From Thalassobaculum fulvum (GTDB taxonomy: Bacteria; Pseudomonadota; Alphaproteobacteria; Thalassobaculales; Thalassobaculaceae), in contig NZ_BMZS01000010.1 of the NCBI RefSeq assembly GCF_014652915.1, positions 62,001 to 126,000 on the forward strand: DNA of 64,000 nt. Reading direction: 5' to 3'. Below the pieces are notes generated by a model, which had not been told where the DNA came from, ran no database searches, and saw only the letters and a list, made by a program, of their open reading frames with translations. Numbering within the stretch: position 1 is the stretch's first letter; the number at the start of each line of letters is the position of its first letter. Positions 26,498 through 35,495 of this stretch are shown here, piece after piece. The position numbers were made by a program, and so were the translations under genes.

Positions 26498-27871
26498 ATG
26501 GCCCCCGCCGGTTCCGTCCTGCAGATGATCGGCAACACCCCGATGCTCGAGCTCACCCGGATGGACACCGGTCCGTGCCGGCTGTTCCTCAAGCTCGAGA
26601 ACCAGAACCCCGGCGGCTCCATCAAGGACCGTATCGGCCTCGCCATGATCGAGGCGGCGGAGCGCGACGGCCGGCTGCAGCCGGGCGGCACCATCGTCGA
26701 GGCGACCGCCGGCAACACCGGCCTCGGCCTGGCGCTGGTGGCGGCGCAGAAGGGCTACCGGCTGATCCTGGTGATCCCCGACAAGATGAGCGCCGACAAG
26801 ATCCGCCACCTCCGGGCGCTCGGCGCCGAGGTGCGGCTGACCCGGTCCGACGTGCCGAAGGGGCATCCGGAGTACTACCAGGACATGGCGGAACGGATCG
26901 TGGCCGAGACGCCGGGCGCGTTCTGGGCCAGCCAGTTCGACAACCCGGCCAACCCGATGGCGCACGAGACCACCACCGGCCCGGAGATCTGGGCGCAGCT
27001 CGACGGCAAGGTCGACGCGCTGGTCGCCGGCGTCGGTTCCGGCGGCACGATCTCCGGCACCGGCCGGTTCCTGAAGTCGAGGAACCCGGCGCTGAAGGTG
27101 GTGGTCGCGGATCCCGAGGGCTCGGTGGTCGCCGGCGCGGTCGAGACCGGGCAGGTCCGCTTCGAGGACGGTTCCTGGCTGGTCGAAGGCATCGGCGAGG
27201 ACTTCATTCCGCCGAACCTCGACCTGTCCGTTATCGACGAGGGCGTGACCGTCGGCGACCGGGAGGCGTTCGCCGCGGTCAACGAGCTGCTGCGTAGCGA
27301 GGGCATCCTGGCCGGCACCTCGACCGGCACCTTGCTGGCCGGCGCGCTGCGCTGGTGCCGCCGGCAGACCGCGCCGCTGAACGTCGTCAGCTTCGTGTGC
27401 GATACCGGCAACAAGTACCTGTCCAAGGCCTACGACGGCGCGTGGCTGGCCGACCAGGGGCTGGTCGACCGGCCGCGGACCGGCGACGTCAGCGACCTGA
27501 TCGCGCGGCGCGCCGACCAGGGGCGGGCGATCACCGTCGGCCCGAAGGACACCATCAACACCGCCTACAACCGGATGCGGGCCAACGACGTCTCGCAGCT
27601 TCCGGTGATGGACGGCAGCCGGATCGTCGGCCTGCTCGACGAGGACGACCTGCTGATGGCGGTCCACGAGTGTCCGGACTGCTTCAAGGACACCGTCGAC
27701 CGCCACATGACCAGCCGGCTGGACGTCCTGCCGGCGACCGCCGATACCTCGGCGCTGCTGCCGCTGTTCAAGGCCGACAAGGTGGCGATCGTCGAGGACG
27801 CCGAGGGGCGGTTCATCGGCATGGTCACCAGGGTCGACCTGATCAACCACCTGCGCCGCAAGCTCGGTTAG
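26498..27871 (+). CDS. cbs: Cystathionine beta-synthase with C-terminal CBS pair
   Basis: A 457-residue PLP enzyme. The lysine that holds PLP is in NPGGSIKDRIG (near residue 45), the phosphate loop is GVGSGGTISGTG, and EATAGNTGLG binds substrate. Residues about 335-455 form a tandem CBS (Bateman) module, which in this family may bind S-adenosylmethionine or another adenosyl ligand. It makes cystathionine from homocysteine and serine. The next gene, 10 bp on, is the matching lyase, so the two form a reverse transsulfuration operon. Confidence 0.9.
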   Translation: MAPAGSVLQMIGNTPMLELTRMDTGPCRLFLKLENQNPGGSIKDRIGLAMIEAAERDGRLQPGGTIVEATAGNTGLGLALVAAQKGYRLILVIPDKMSADKIRHLRALGAEVRLTRSDVPKGHPEYYQDMAERIVAETPGAFWASQFDNPANPMAHETTTGPEIWAQLDGKVDALVAGVGSGGTISGTGRFLKSRNPALKVVVADPEGSVVAGAVETGQVRFEDGSWLVEGIGEDFIPPNLDLSVIDEGVTVGDREAFAAVNELLRSEGILAGTSTGTLLAGALRWCRRQTAPLNVVSFVCDTGNKYLSKAYDGAWLADQGLVDRPRTGDVSDLIARRADQGRAITVGPKDTINTAYNRMRANDVSQLPVMDGSRIVGLLDEDDLLMAVHECPDCFKDTVDRHMTSRLDVLPATADTSALLPLFKADKVAIVEDAEGRFIGMVTRVDLINHLRRKLG

Positions 27872-27880
27872 GAGAACCCC

Positions 27881-29047
27881 ATGGCGACCACGCGCAACCG
27901 GCCCGGCTTCGCGACCCGGGCGATCCACGCCGGCCAGAAGCCGGACCCGACCACCGGCGCGATCATGACGCCGATCTACGCGACCTCGACCTACGTCCAG
28001 GAGAGTCCGGGCGTGCACAAGGGCTTCGAGTACTCGCGCAGCCAGAACCCGACCCGGTTCGCGCTCGAGGCCTGCATCGCCGACCTCGAGAACGGCGGTG
28101 CCGGCTTCGCGTTCTCCAGCGGCCTCGCTGCCATGGGCACCCTGCTGGAGCTGCTCGACTCCGGCGACCACGTGATCGCCATGGACGACCTGTACGGCGG
28201 CTCCTACCGGCTGTTCGAGAACGTCCGGCGGCGCTCGGCCGGGCTGCAGTTCAGCTTCGTCGACCTGTCCGACCCGGCGGCGCTGGAGGCGGCGATCCGT
28301 GACAACACCAAGATGGTCTGGGTCGAGAGCCCGACCAACCCGCTGCTGAAGCTGGTCGACCTCGACGCGATCGCGAAGATCGCCAAGGCCCGCAACCTGA
28401 TCAGCGTGTGCGACAACACCTTCTGCTCGCCCTGGGTCCAGCGCCCGCTGGACCACGGCTTCGACATCGTCATGCACTCGACCACCAAGTACCTGAACGG
28501 CCATTCCGACGTGGTCGGCGGCGTGGCGGTGGTGGCCGAGGGCCGCGACGGGATCCGCGACAAGCTGGCGTTCCTGCAGAACGCGGTCGGCTCGGTGCCC
28601 GGGCCGTTCGACAGCTTCCTGGTGCTGCGGGCGCTGAAGACCCTGCCGGTGCGGATGGAACGGCACTGCGCGAACGCCCAGCGCATCGCCGAGTTCCTGG
28701 AGGCCCACCCCAAGGTCGAGAAGGTCTGGTACCCCGGCCTGGAGAGCCACCCGCAGCACGATCTCGCGAAGCGCCAGATGCGCGGTTTCGGCGGCATGGT
28801 GACGGCGGTGCTGAAGGGCGGCCTGGACGACGCCCGGCGGTTCCTGGAGCGCTGCGAGCTGTTCGCGCTGGCGGAGTCGCTCGGCGGCGTCGAGAGCCTG
28901 ATCGAACACCCGGCGATCATGACCCACGCCAGCGTGCCGCGGGAGATCCGCGAGGCGCTCGGGATCTCCGACGGGCTGGTCAGGCTGTCAGTCGGAATCG
29001 AGGATGCGGACGACCTGCTGGCCGAGCTGGAGGCGGCGCTGGGATAG
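27881..29047 (+). CDS. Cystathionine gamma-lyase/gamma-synthase family PLP enzyme
   Basis: A 388-residue Cys/Met-metabolism PLP enzyme. The PLP lysine lies in MHSTTKYLNGHSD, with SRSQNPTR, SSGLAAMGTLLELL and the late SLGGVESLIEHP all as expected. The ATG at 27881 follows AGGAGAACCCC. Pairing with cystathionine beta-synthase argues for gamma-lyase (cystathionine to cysteine) rather than gamma-synthase. Sequence alone cannot exclude the latter. Confidence 0.9.
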   Translation: MATTRNRPGFATRAIHAGQKPDPTTGAIMTPIYATSTYVQESPGVHKGFEYSRSQNPTRFALEACIADLENGGAGFAFSSGLAAMGTLLELLDSGDHVIAMDDLYGGSYRLFENVRRRSAGLQFSFVDLSDPAALEAAIRDNTKMVWVESPTNPLLKLVDLDAIAKIAKARNLISVCDNTFCSPWVQRPLDHGFDIVMHSTTKYLNGHSDVVGGVAVVAEGRDGIRDKLAFLQNAVGSVPGPFDSFLVLRALKTLPVRMERHCANAQRIAEFLEAHPKVEKVWYPGLESHPQHDLAKRQMRGFGGMVTAVLKGGLDDARRFLERCELFALAESLGGVESLIEHPAIMTHASVPREIREALGISDGLVRLSVGIEDADDLLAELEAALG

Positions 29048-29089
29048 GGTGCGTCCGAAGCGGCGCCCAACGCGTCACTCTCCAACTTT

Positions 29090-29137
29090 CGTCGTTCCGG
29101 ATGCGTCCCGCCGTGGGCGGTTCGCTCCGGAATGACG
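29090..29137. repeat. Imperfect palindromic element between convergent genes
   Basis: CGTCGTTCCGGA (29090-29101) and TCCGGAATGACG (29126-29137) are reverse complements but for one base, and enclose a second GC stem (CCGCC/GGCGG). The outer arms resemble the GTCATTCCGGA-type dispersed palindromes of alphaproteobacteria. It may also serve as a terminator for the genes ending at 29047 and 29180. Confidence 0.45.
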
Positions 29138-29179
29138 TCAAAGGAAGGGGCGTACACGGGCTCGGATCGTCCGGGCTGG

Positions 29180-29974
29180 TCAGTCGTACGCCCCCATCAC
29201 GTTCTGGTCGTGGTCGATCACCGCGCCGGTCATCACCCCGGAATCCGCCGACAGCAGGAACAGCGTCAGCTTCGCGACGTCGTCCGGCTTGATCAACCGG
29301 CCGAACGGCTGCGCCGCCTCGGCCCGGACCAGCCAGTCGGCCGGTTGCCCCTCGGCCCGCTGCACCGCGTCCTCGTTCGGGGTGTCGGCCCAGCCGATGT
29401 TGATGGCGTTCACCCGGATGCGGTCGCGGCGCAGGCCGTGCGCGAGGTTGCGGGTCAGGGCGGCCAGCGCCGCCTTCGAGGCGCTGTACGGCACCAGCTT
29501 CGGCTGGCCGCCGTGGCTGGACATGGTGACGATGTTGACGATGCGGCCGGGCGTGCCCTCGCGCCGCATGATCCGCACCGCCTCCTGCGCCAGGAAGAAC
29601 GGCGCCCGGGTGTTGACCGCGAAGATCCGGTCCCACAGCTCGGGCGTGGTGTCGTCGACCGTGCCGCGGTCGGTCACGCCGGCGGCGTTGACCAGCCCGT
29701 CGAGGCGGCCGAAGGCGCGGTCGGCGGCGGCGACGATCGAGCGGCAGGCGTCGACATCGGCGAGCTCGGCGGCGACGAACACCGCCTCGGCGCCGAGCGA
29801 GTGCAGGTCGGCGACCACGGCTTCTCCGCGCGCGCGGTTGCGGCCGGTCACCAGCAGCCCCGCGGCCCCGCGTTCGGCCAGCCGCCGGGCGACCGCCTCG
29901 CCGATGCCCTGGGTCGAGCCGGTGACGACGAACACGCCGCCGGCGAGGTCGGACTGGGCGTTCCAGGCGCTCAT
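29180..29974 (-). CDS. SDR-family oxidoreductase
   Basis: A 264-residue classical short-chain dehydrogenase. The cofactor loop is VTGSTQGIGEA, with NAAG, a Ser in TMSSHGG and YSASK for catalysis. GRNR after strand 2 suggests NADP(H). The start at 29974 overlaps the stop of the phosphatase gene by 4 bases (ATGA), so the two are coupled. The pairing with an inositol-monophosphatase-family enzyme hints at sugar or polyol metabolism, but the substrate is not known. Confidence 0.87.
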   Translation of the reverse strand: MSAWNAQSDLAGGVFVVTGSTQGIGEAVARRLAERGAAGLLVTGRNRARGEAVVADLHSLGAEAVFVAAELADVDACRSIVAAADRAFGRLDGLVNAAGVTDRGTVDDTTPELWDRIFAVNTRAPFFLAQEAVRIMRREGTPGRIVNIVTMSSHGGQPKLVPYSASKAALAALTRNLAHGLRRDRIRVNAINIGWADTPNEDAVQRAEGQPADWLVRAEAAQPFGRLIKPDDVAKLTLFLLSADSGVMTGAVIDHDQNVMGAYD

Positions 29975-30822
29975 GGTCGGTCTCCCGGCGTCAGCGGGTA
30001 TCCGGCGGCCTCGGCCATCGCGTGCAGGGCGGGCGCGAGGCGTCGTCCCGAGGCCATCACCACCGCACCCCGCGTGACGCCGTCGTTGCTGGTCAGGTCG
30101 TTGACCCAGCCGCCGGCGGCCCGCACCAGGGCCGCACCGGCGAAGGAATCCCAGGCGTTCATGTGGCCCTCGATGTAGGCGACGTAGCGGCCGGCGGCCA
30201 CATGCGCGAGGCCGAGCGCGCCGGAGCCGGAGCGGTGGTAGATGCCGCCGGCCTCGAGCAGGCGGTCGATGAAGCCGACGGTCGGGTCGCGCGGAATCCG
30301 GAACGATACGCCGACTTCGGTGAGGCCGTTGCGGAAGTCGGCGACGCCGGCCGGGGCGATCGGTCGGCCGTTGCAGAACGCGCCGCCGCCGGTCCCGTCC
30401 TTGCCGACCGCGCCGGAGAAGCATTCGTCGGCACAGGGATCGACGATCACCCCGGCAGCGATCCGCCCGTCGACCATCAGGCCGACCGAGACGCACCAGG
30501 TCGGCAGCCCGGCGAGGAAGCACTGGGTCCCGTCGATCGGGTCGACCACCCAGACCGCGCCCTGGCCGAAATCCCCCGACCCGCCGCTCTCCTCGCCGAG
30601 GAAGCCGTCGCCGGGGAACCGCTCGGCCAGCGCACCGCGGATCAGGTCCTCAACCTCGCGGTCGGCGCGGCTGACCACGTCCTGCAGCCCCTTGCTCTCG
30701 ACCACCAGGGCTTCGCGGTCGCGGAAGTGCCGGAGCGCGGCGGTGCCGGCCCTGCGGGTCAGTGCCTCGGCGAACGCCAGGCGCTCGGCCACCGCCGGCG
30801 CCACCTCGTCAGTCTTCGTCAT
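29971..30822 (-). CDS. Inositol monophosphatase-family protein
   Basis: A 283-residue Mg-dependent phosphatase. The three metal-site motifs are present: FLGEESGG, WVVDPIDGTQ and NAWDSFAGA. Family members act on inositol phosphate, 3'-phosphoadenosine 5'-phosphate, fructose bisphosphate or histidinol phosphate; the exact one is not clear. It is first in a two-gene operon with the SDR and divergent from an ABC importer, with which it may share a substrate. Confidence 0.87.
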   Translation of the reverse strand: MTKTDEVAPAVAERLAFAEALTRRAGTAALRHFRDREALVVESKGLQDVVSRADREVEDLIRGALAERFPGDGFLGEESGGSGDFGQGAVWVVDPIDGTQCFLAGLPTWCVSVGLMVDGRIAAGVIVDPCADECFSGAVGKDGTGGGAFCNGRPIAPAGVADFRNGLTEVGVSFRIPRDPTVGFIDRLLEAGGIYHRSGSGALGLAHVAAGRYVAYIEGHMNAWDSFAGAALVRAAGGWVNDLTSNDGVTRGAVVMASGRRLAPALHAMAEAAGYPLTPGDRP

Positions 30823-30978
30823 TGCTGTACCGCCTCGCCGATCCGGGAGTCGAACGCGACTCATTGCAGGAAGCCCGTTTATTTTGAAGAATATCGAATA
30901 GATGGCCCCAACAAAGGGCGCCGTCGCAACGACAAGCGACGGCCGCGGCACCGCGACCGCGGCCTCAGGGAGGAAACC
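30823..30978. promoter_or_regulatory. Divergent promoter region with AT-rich core
   Basis: The 156 bp between the phosphatase and ABC importer genes hold an AT-rich core at about 30878-30905 (TTTATTTTGAAGAATATCG). It should drive both directions. I see no recognisable Fur, Irr or RirA box, which weakens an iron-uptake reading of the importer. Confidence 0.35.
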
Positions 30979-32016
30979 ATGCATCGTTTCGCACGGGTCG
31001 CCGGCCTCGGCGTGCTCGCCGCCGGGCTGCTCGGCTTCGGGGCCGGACCGGCCGCCGCCGCCGGCAAGCTGACGCTCTACTGCAGCCCGCAGATCGAGTG
31101 GTGCAACCTGATGGTCGAGGCCTTCGAGAAGGAGACCGGCATCAAGGTCGCGATGACCCGCAAGAGCTCGGGCGAGACCTTCGCCCAGATCAAGGCCGAG
31201 GCCAGCAACCCGAAGGGCGACGTGTGGTGGGGCGGCACCGGCGACCCGCACCTGCAGGCGGCCGAGGAAGGGCTGACCGAGGCCTATGTCTCGCCGATGC
31301 GCAACGAGCTGCACGACTGGGCGCTGTCGCAGGCCAAGGCGGCGAATGACCGGACCGTCGGGATCTACGCCGGCGCGCTCGGGTTCGGCTACAACAAGGA
31401 GTTGCTGGCCAAGGCCGGGTTGCCGGAGCCGAAGTGCTGGGCCGACCTGATCAAGCCGGAGTTCAAGGGCCACGTCCAGATGGCGAACCCGAACTCGTCC
31501 GGCACCGCCTACACGACGCTGGCGACGATCGTCCAGATCATGGGTGAGGACAAGGGCTTCGACTACATGAAGGCCCTGCACAAGAACATCAACCAGTACA
31601 CCAAGTCGGGGTCGGCGCCGATCAAGGCGGCGGCGCGCGGCGAGACCACGGTCGGCATCGTGTTCCTGCACGACGCCGTCACCCAGGTGGTGTCCGGGTT
31701 CCCGGTGGTGCCGGTCGCCCCGTGCGAGGGCACCGGCTACGAGATCGGCTCGATGAGCATCATCAAGGGCGCGCGCAACCTCGACGAGGCCAGGAAGTTC
31801 TACGACTTCGCGCTCCGTGCCGACATCCAGGAGATGGCGGTGCAGGCCAAGGCCTATCAGGTGATGTCCAACAAGGGCGCGAAGCCGGCCAAGGAGTCCC
31901 CGGACCTGAGCGCCATCAAGCTGATCGACTACGACTTCAAGAAGTACGGCTCCTCCGACGAGCGCAAGCGCCTGCTGGCGAAGTGGGACAGCGACGTGAA
32001 GCCGCTGCCGCAGTGA
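30979..32016 (+). CDS. ABC transporter substrate-binding protein (Fe3+/polyamine-type)
   Basis: A 345-residue periplasmic binding protein with a Sec signal peptide cut near residue 27 (GPAAAA-GKLTLYCSP). It belongs to the family-1 binding proteins that include FbpA and phosphonate/thiamine binders: VWWGGTGDPHLQAAEEG and LGFGYNKELL are typical. The paired tyrosines that bind iron in FbpA are not obvious, so iron should not be assumed. The ATG at 30979 follows AGGGAGGAAACC. The permease and ATPase genes follow at once. Confidence 0.87.
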   Translation: MHRFARVAGLGVLAAGLLGFGAGPAAAAGKLTLYCSPQIEWCNLMVEAFEKETGIKVAMTRKSSGETFAQIKAEASNPKGDVWWGGTGDPHLQAAEEGLTEAYVSPMRNELHDWALSQAKAANDRTVGIYAGALGFGYNKELLAKAGLPEPKCWADLIKPEFKGHVQMANPNSSGTAYTTLATIVQIMGEDKGFDYMKALHKNINQYTKSGSAPIKAAARGETTVGIVFLHDAVTQVVSGFPVVPVAPCEGTGYEIGSMSIIKGARNLDEARKFYDFALRADIQEMAVQAKAYQVMSNKGAKPAKESPDLSAIKLIDYDFKKYGSSDERKRLLAKWDSDVKPLPQ

Positions 32017-32032
32017 GCCTGCGGCCGGCATC

Positions 32033-34255
32033 GTGACCGGACTGAACCGGACCGTCCTCGGCTGGCTGGCCCTGGCATCGGCAGGGTTCCTGCTGCTGCC
32101 GTGGTACGCCATCGAGGACGGCTTCTGGCGTTTCGGGTGGCTGCTCGACGGCTGGCCGCTCGATCCCGACTATGCGCCGGCGATCATGCTGCTGCTGCAG
32201 GGCGAGAAGCCCTGGCTGTGGCCGGTCGCCGGCTTTCTGCTGCTGCCGCTGGTGGCGCTCGGCCGGCCGCGCACCGCCCCGCTCGCTCAAGGGGTCCTGC
32301 TGGCGGCCGGCGGCCTCGGCGTCGCCTATATTCTCGGCCAGGGCTTCGCCATCGGCATCCCGGGCTGGACCTTCGCGTCGCTGGAAGCGGCGTTCGGGCC
32401 GCTCGGCGACCGGCAGTTCGGCATGGGCTACGGCGCGCTGCTGACGGCGACCGGCCTGTTCTTCCTGTTCACCCTGGGGTGCGCCGCCCGCGGTGCGGTC
32501 AACGGCGACGGCTTCGTGGTCGGCTCGATCGGGCTGATCGTCATGGTCGTCGCGCTGTTCATCTTCTTCCCGGTCGCCCGCATCCTGGTCAGCGCCCTGC
32601 AGACCAACGAGGGCGCGCTGTCGCTGACGGTGTTCCTCGACAAGCTGCTGGTCGGCAAGATCTGGGGGCTGGACTGCGTGTACAGCCACCGGGCCTGCGG
32701 GGTGGCGTGGAACTCGTTTGCGCTCGCCGTCGCGGTCGGCGCCGGCACCACCTTGCTCGGCCTCGCCTTCGCGCTGGTGGTGACCCGCACCGGGTTTCCG
32801 GCCAAGCGGCTGTTTCGCGGCCTGACCGTTCTGCCGATCATCACCCCGCCCTTCGTCATCGGCCTGGCGCTGATCCTGCTGTTCGGCCAGTCCGGCGCGG
32901 TGACCAGCTTACTCGAATGGGCGTTCGGCATCCCGGCCAGCCGCTGGCTGTACGGCTTCACCGGGGTGTGGCTGGCGCAGATGCTGGCGTTCACGCCGAT
33001 CGCCTTCCTGGTGCTGATCGGCGTCGTCGAGGGCGTCAGCCCGTCGGTCGAGGAGGCGGCGCAGACACTCAGGGCGGATGCCTGGACCACCCTGCGCACG
33101 GTGTCGCTGCCGCTGATGCGGCCGGGGCTGGCCAACGCCTTCCTGCTCGGCTTCATCGAGAGCATGGCCGACTTCGGCAACCCGATGGTGCTGGGCGGCA
33201 ATTTCAGCGTGCTGTCGACCGAGATCTTCTTCGCCATCGTCGGCGCCCAGTACGACCAGGGCCGGGCCGCCGTGCTGGCGCTGGTGCTGCTGTTCTTCAC
33301 CCTGCTGGCGTTCTGGGCCCAGCGCCGCTGGCTCGGGCGGAGGTCCTACACCTCGGTCACCGGCAAGGGTGACGCCGGGGTGCCGGTGGCGCTGCCCCGG
33401 CGGTTCTCCGGCCTGCTGTTCGCCGTGACCGTGCCCTGGGCGCTGATGACCGCGGTCATCTACTCGACGATCCTGTTCGGCGGCTTCGTGAACCTGTGGG
33501 GCCTGGACCATACCCTGACCCTGCGGCACTACGTCGATGCCTTCGGGGTGACGGTCGGCGACCACGGGCTGGTGTGGAGCGGCGGCGCCTGGAACTCGTT
33601 CTTCACCACCATCGCGATCTCGACGATCTCGGCGCCGCTGACCGCGGCGATCGGCCTGCTGACCGCCTATCTGCTGGTGCGCCAGCGGTTCCTGGGCAAG
33701 CAGGCATTCGAGTTCGGCACCATGCTCAGTTTCGCGATTCCCGGCACGGTGATCGGCGTCAGCTACGTGCTGGCGTTCAACGTGCCGCCGCTGGAACTGA
33801 CCGGCACCGGAATCATCCTGGTGATCTCCTTCATCTTCCGGAACATGCCGGTCGGCGTGCGCGCCGGGGTGGCGGCGATGAGCCAGCTCGACTCCAGCCT
33901 GGACGAGGCCTCGCTGACGCTCGGCGCCAATTCCTGGCAGACCATCCGGCGGGTCGTGCTGCCGCTGCTGCGCCCGGCGATCCTGGCGGCGCTGGTGTAC
34001 AGCTTCGTGCGGGCGATGACCGCGATCAGCGCGGTGATCTTCCTGGTCAGCGCCGAGTACGACATGGCGACCGCCTACATTCTCGGTCGGGTCGAGAACA
34101 ACGACTACGGCCTGTCGATCGCCTACTCCTCGGTGCTGATCCTCGTCATGTTCGCCGCCATCTCGGTGTTCCAGCTCATGGTCGGCGAGCGTCGGCTCGG
34201 CCGGCGCAGCGGGCCGCAGGCCGGCAAACTCGACCTCGGAGGGCAGCCCGCATGA
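32033..34255 (+). CDS. ABC transporter permease, fused double-domain type
   Basis: A 740-residue inner-membrane protein with a membrane-rich N-terminal extension and two permease halves. Each half has an EAA loop: EEAAQTLRADAWTTLRTVSL near residue 342 and DEASLTLGANSWQTIRRVVL near 622. The fused layout is that of FbpB/SfuB permeases. The GTG start at 32033 follows the binding-protein gene by 16 bp, and its TGA overlaps the ATPase ATG. Confidence 0.9.
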   Translation: MTGLNRTVLGWLALASAGFLLLPWYAIEDGFWRFGWLLDGWPLDPDYAPAIMLLLQGEKPWLWPVAGFLLLPLVALGRPRTAPLAQGVLLAAGGLGVAYILGQGFAIGIPGWTFASLEAAFGPLGDRQFGMGYGALLTATGLFFLFTLGCAARGAVNGDGFVVGSIGLIVMVVALFIFFPVARILVSALQTNEGALSLTVFLDKLLVGKIWGLDCVYSHRACGVAWNSFALAVAVGAGTTLLGLAFALVVTRTGFPAKRLFRGLTVLPIITPPFVIGLALILLFGQSGAVTSLLEWAFGIPASRWLYGFTGVWLAQMLAFTPIAFLVLIGVVEGVSPSVEEAAQTLRADAWTTLRTVSLPLMRPGLANAFLLGFIESMADFGNPMVLGGNFSVLSTEIFFAIVGAQYDQGRAAVLALVLLFFTLLAFWAQRRWLGRRSYTSVTGKGDAGVPVALPRRFSGLLFAVTVPWALMTAVIYSTILFGGFVNLWGLDHTLTLRHYVDAFGVTVGDHGLVWSGGAWNSFFTTIAISTISAPLTAAIGLLTAYLLVRQRFLGKQAFEFGTMLSFAIPGTVIGVSYVLAFNVPPLELTGTGIILVISFIFRNMPVGVRAGVAAMSQLDSSLDEASLTLGANSWQTIRRVVLPLLRPAILAALVYSFVRAMTAISAVIFLVSAEYDMATAYILGRVENNDYGLSIAYSSVLILVMFAAISVFQLMVGERRLGRRSGPQAGKLDLGGQPA

Positions 34256-35325
34256 GCACCACTTTCGGCGGCCGCGCCGCCTCGGTCCGCTTCGACCGGG
34301 TGACCAAGGCGTTCGGCGATTTCGTCGCGGTCGACTCGGTGTCGTTCGAGGTCGATGCCGGCAGCCTGGCGACGCTGCTCGGTCCCAGCGGCTGCGGCAA
34401 GACCACGACCTTGCGGATGATTGCCGGGCTCGAACTGTCGACCGCCGGGCGCATCTGGATCGGCGAGCACGACGTGACCGGCCTGCCGGCGACCCGGCGC
34501 GACGTGTCGATGGTGTTCCAGTCCTACGCCCTGTTCCCGCACATGACGGTGATGGAGAACGTCGCCTACGGCTTCACGGTGTCGGGCACCCCGAAGGCCG
34601 AGGCCCGGGAGCGGGCCGAGCAGGGGCTGGCGCTGGTCGGGCTCAAGGGCTTCGGCGCCCGGCTGCCGAGCGAGCTGTCGGGTGGCCAGCAGCAGCGCGT
34701 GGCGGTCGCCCGCGCCCTGGTGCTGGAGCCCGAGGTGCTGCTGTTCGACGAACCGCTGTCGAACCTCGACGCCAAGCTGCGTCGGCGGGTGCGCGAGGAG
34801 ATCCGCGACATCCAGCGGTCGCTCGGGCTGACCGTGGTGTACGTGACCCACGACCAGGAAGAGGCGCTGGCGGTCTCCGACAAGGTGATCGTCATGCGCA
34901 ACGCCGCGATCGCCCAGGAGGGCACGCCGCGCGAGCTGTACGAACAGCCGGCCGACCGGTTCGTGGCCGACTTCATCGGCGACGCCAATCTCGTGGAGGC
35001 CGAGATCCGGTCGGTCGACGGCGACCTCGCCCGGGTGTCGATCGGCGGTGTCGAGGTCCGCGTCCCCGGCCGTGGCCTGCCCGTCGGCCGGGTGCTGGCG
35101 GCGATCCGCCCGGAGGCGGTGCTTCTCGAAGGCCAGGGCGGCGGGGGGCTGGCCGGGACGGTGCGCAAGGCCGCCTATCTCGGCAAGCACCTGGAGTACA
35201 CCGTCGACTCGCCGGTCGGCGAGCTGTTCGTCATCGACCGCCGGATCGACGACCCGCGGCCGGCCGGGGCCGGTGTGGCGATCCGGTTCGGCGACCGGAT
35301 CGCCCTGGTGCCGGACGCCGACTGA
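34252..35325 (+). CDS. ABC transporter ATP-binding protein (FbpC/PotA type)
   Basis: A 357-residue ATPase. Walker A is GPSGCGKTTTL, the Q-loop FQSYALFPHMTV, the signature LSGGQQQRVAVAR, Walker B LLFDEPLSNLD, the H-loop VTHDQEEAL; a TOBE-type domain follows from about 240. It energises the permease encoded just upstream (ATGA overlap). Substrate class is that of importers for iron, polyamines or organophosphonates. A perfect palindrome covers its stop codon. Confidence 0.92.
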   Translation: MSTTFGGRAASVRFDRVTKAFGDFVAVDSVSFEVDAGSLATLLGPSGCGKTTTLRMIAGLELSTAGRIWIGEHDVTGLPATRRDVSMVFQSYALFPHMTVMENVAYGFTVSGTPKAEARERAEQGLALVGLKGFGARLPSELSGGQQQRVAVARALVLEPEVLLFDEPLSNLDAKLRRRVREEIRDIQRSLGLTVVYVTHDQEEALAVSDKVIVMRNAAIAQEGTPRELYEQPADRFVADFIGDANLVEAEIRSVDGDLARVSIGGVEVRVPGRGLPVGRVLAAIRPEAVLLEGQGGGGLAGTVRKAAYLGKHLEYTVDSPVGELFVIDRRIDDPRPAGAGVAIRFGDRIALVPDAD

Positions 35326-35339
35326 GCCGGCCGGCTCAG
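35322..35339. terminator. Perfect 18-bp palindrome over the ATPase stop codon
   Basis: CTGAGCCGG is followed directly by CCGGCTCAG. The palindrome contains the TGA of the ABC ATPase gene and can form a 7-bp stem with a GGCC loop. It is a likely end-of-operon hairpin without a T-run. Confidence 0.4.
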
Positions 35340-35343
35340 CGGA

Positions 35344-35495
35344 ACCGGGTGTACGCCAGATTCGTCGCCTTGCCGGCTGCCGATGTTGACCGCGACGACC
35401 CTGCCGCCCCTCGCGACCGCGCCGACGATCCCCGTCATCGCGAACTCGGCCCGCACGGGCGCGAGCGCCGCGTCGACGTTCTCGACGGCCCCGGT
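35344..35495 (-). pseudogene. Possible remnant of a second serine hydrolase
   Basis: Directly after the TAG of the serine hydrolase gene, and in the same frame, the minus strand reads VDAALAPVRAEFAMTGIVGA followed by VARGGRVVAVNIG. This resembles the first 30-35 residues of beta-lactamase-like serine hydrolases (amphipathic helix, G-I-V-x-A-V, R-x-G-R-V-V). Similarity ends near 35390 and no SxxK follows. It could be the stump of a tandem paralogue or a read-through tail. Evidence is thin. Confidence 0.28.

Noticed and set aside
30979-35325. Calling the importer an iron(III) transporter
   Set aside because: Architecture fits, but the iron-binding tyrosine pair and any iron-regulatory box are not evident, so only the broad family was given.
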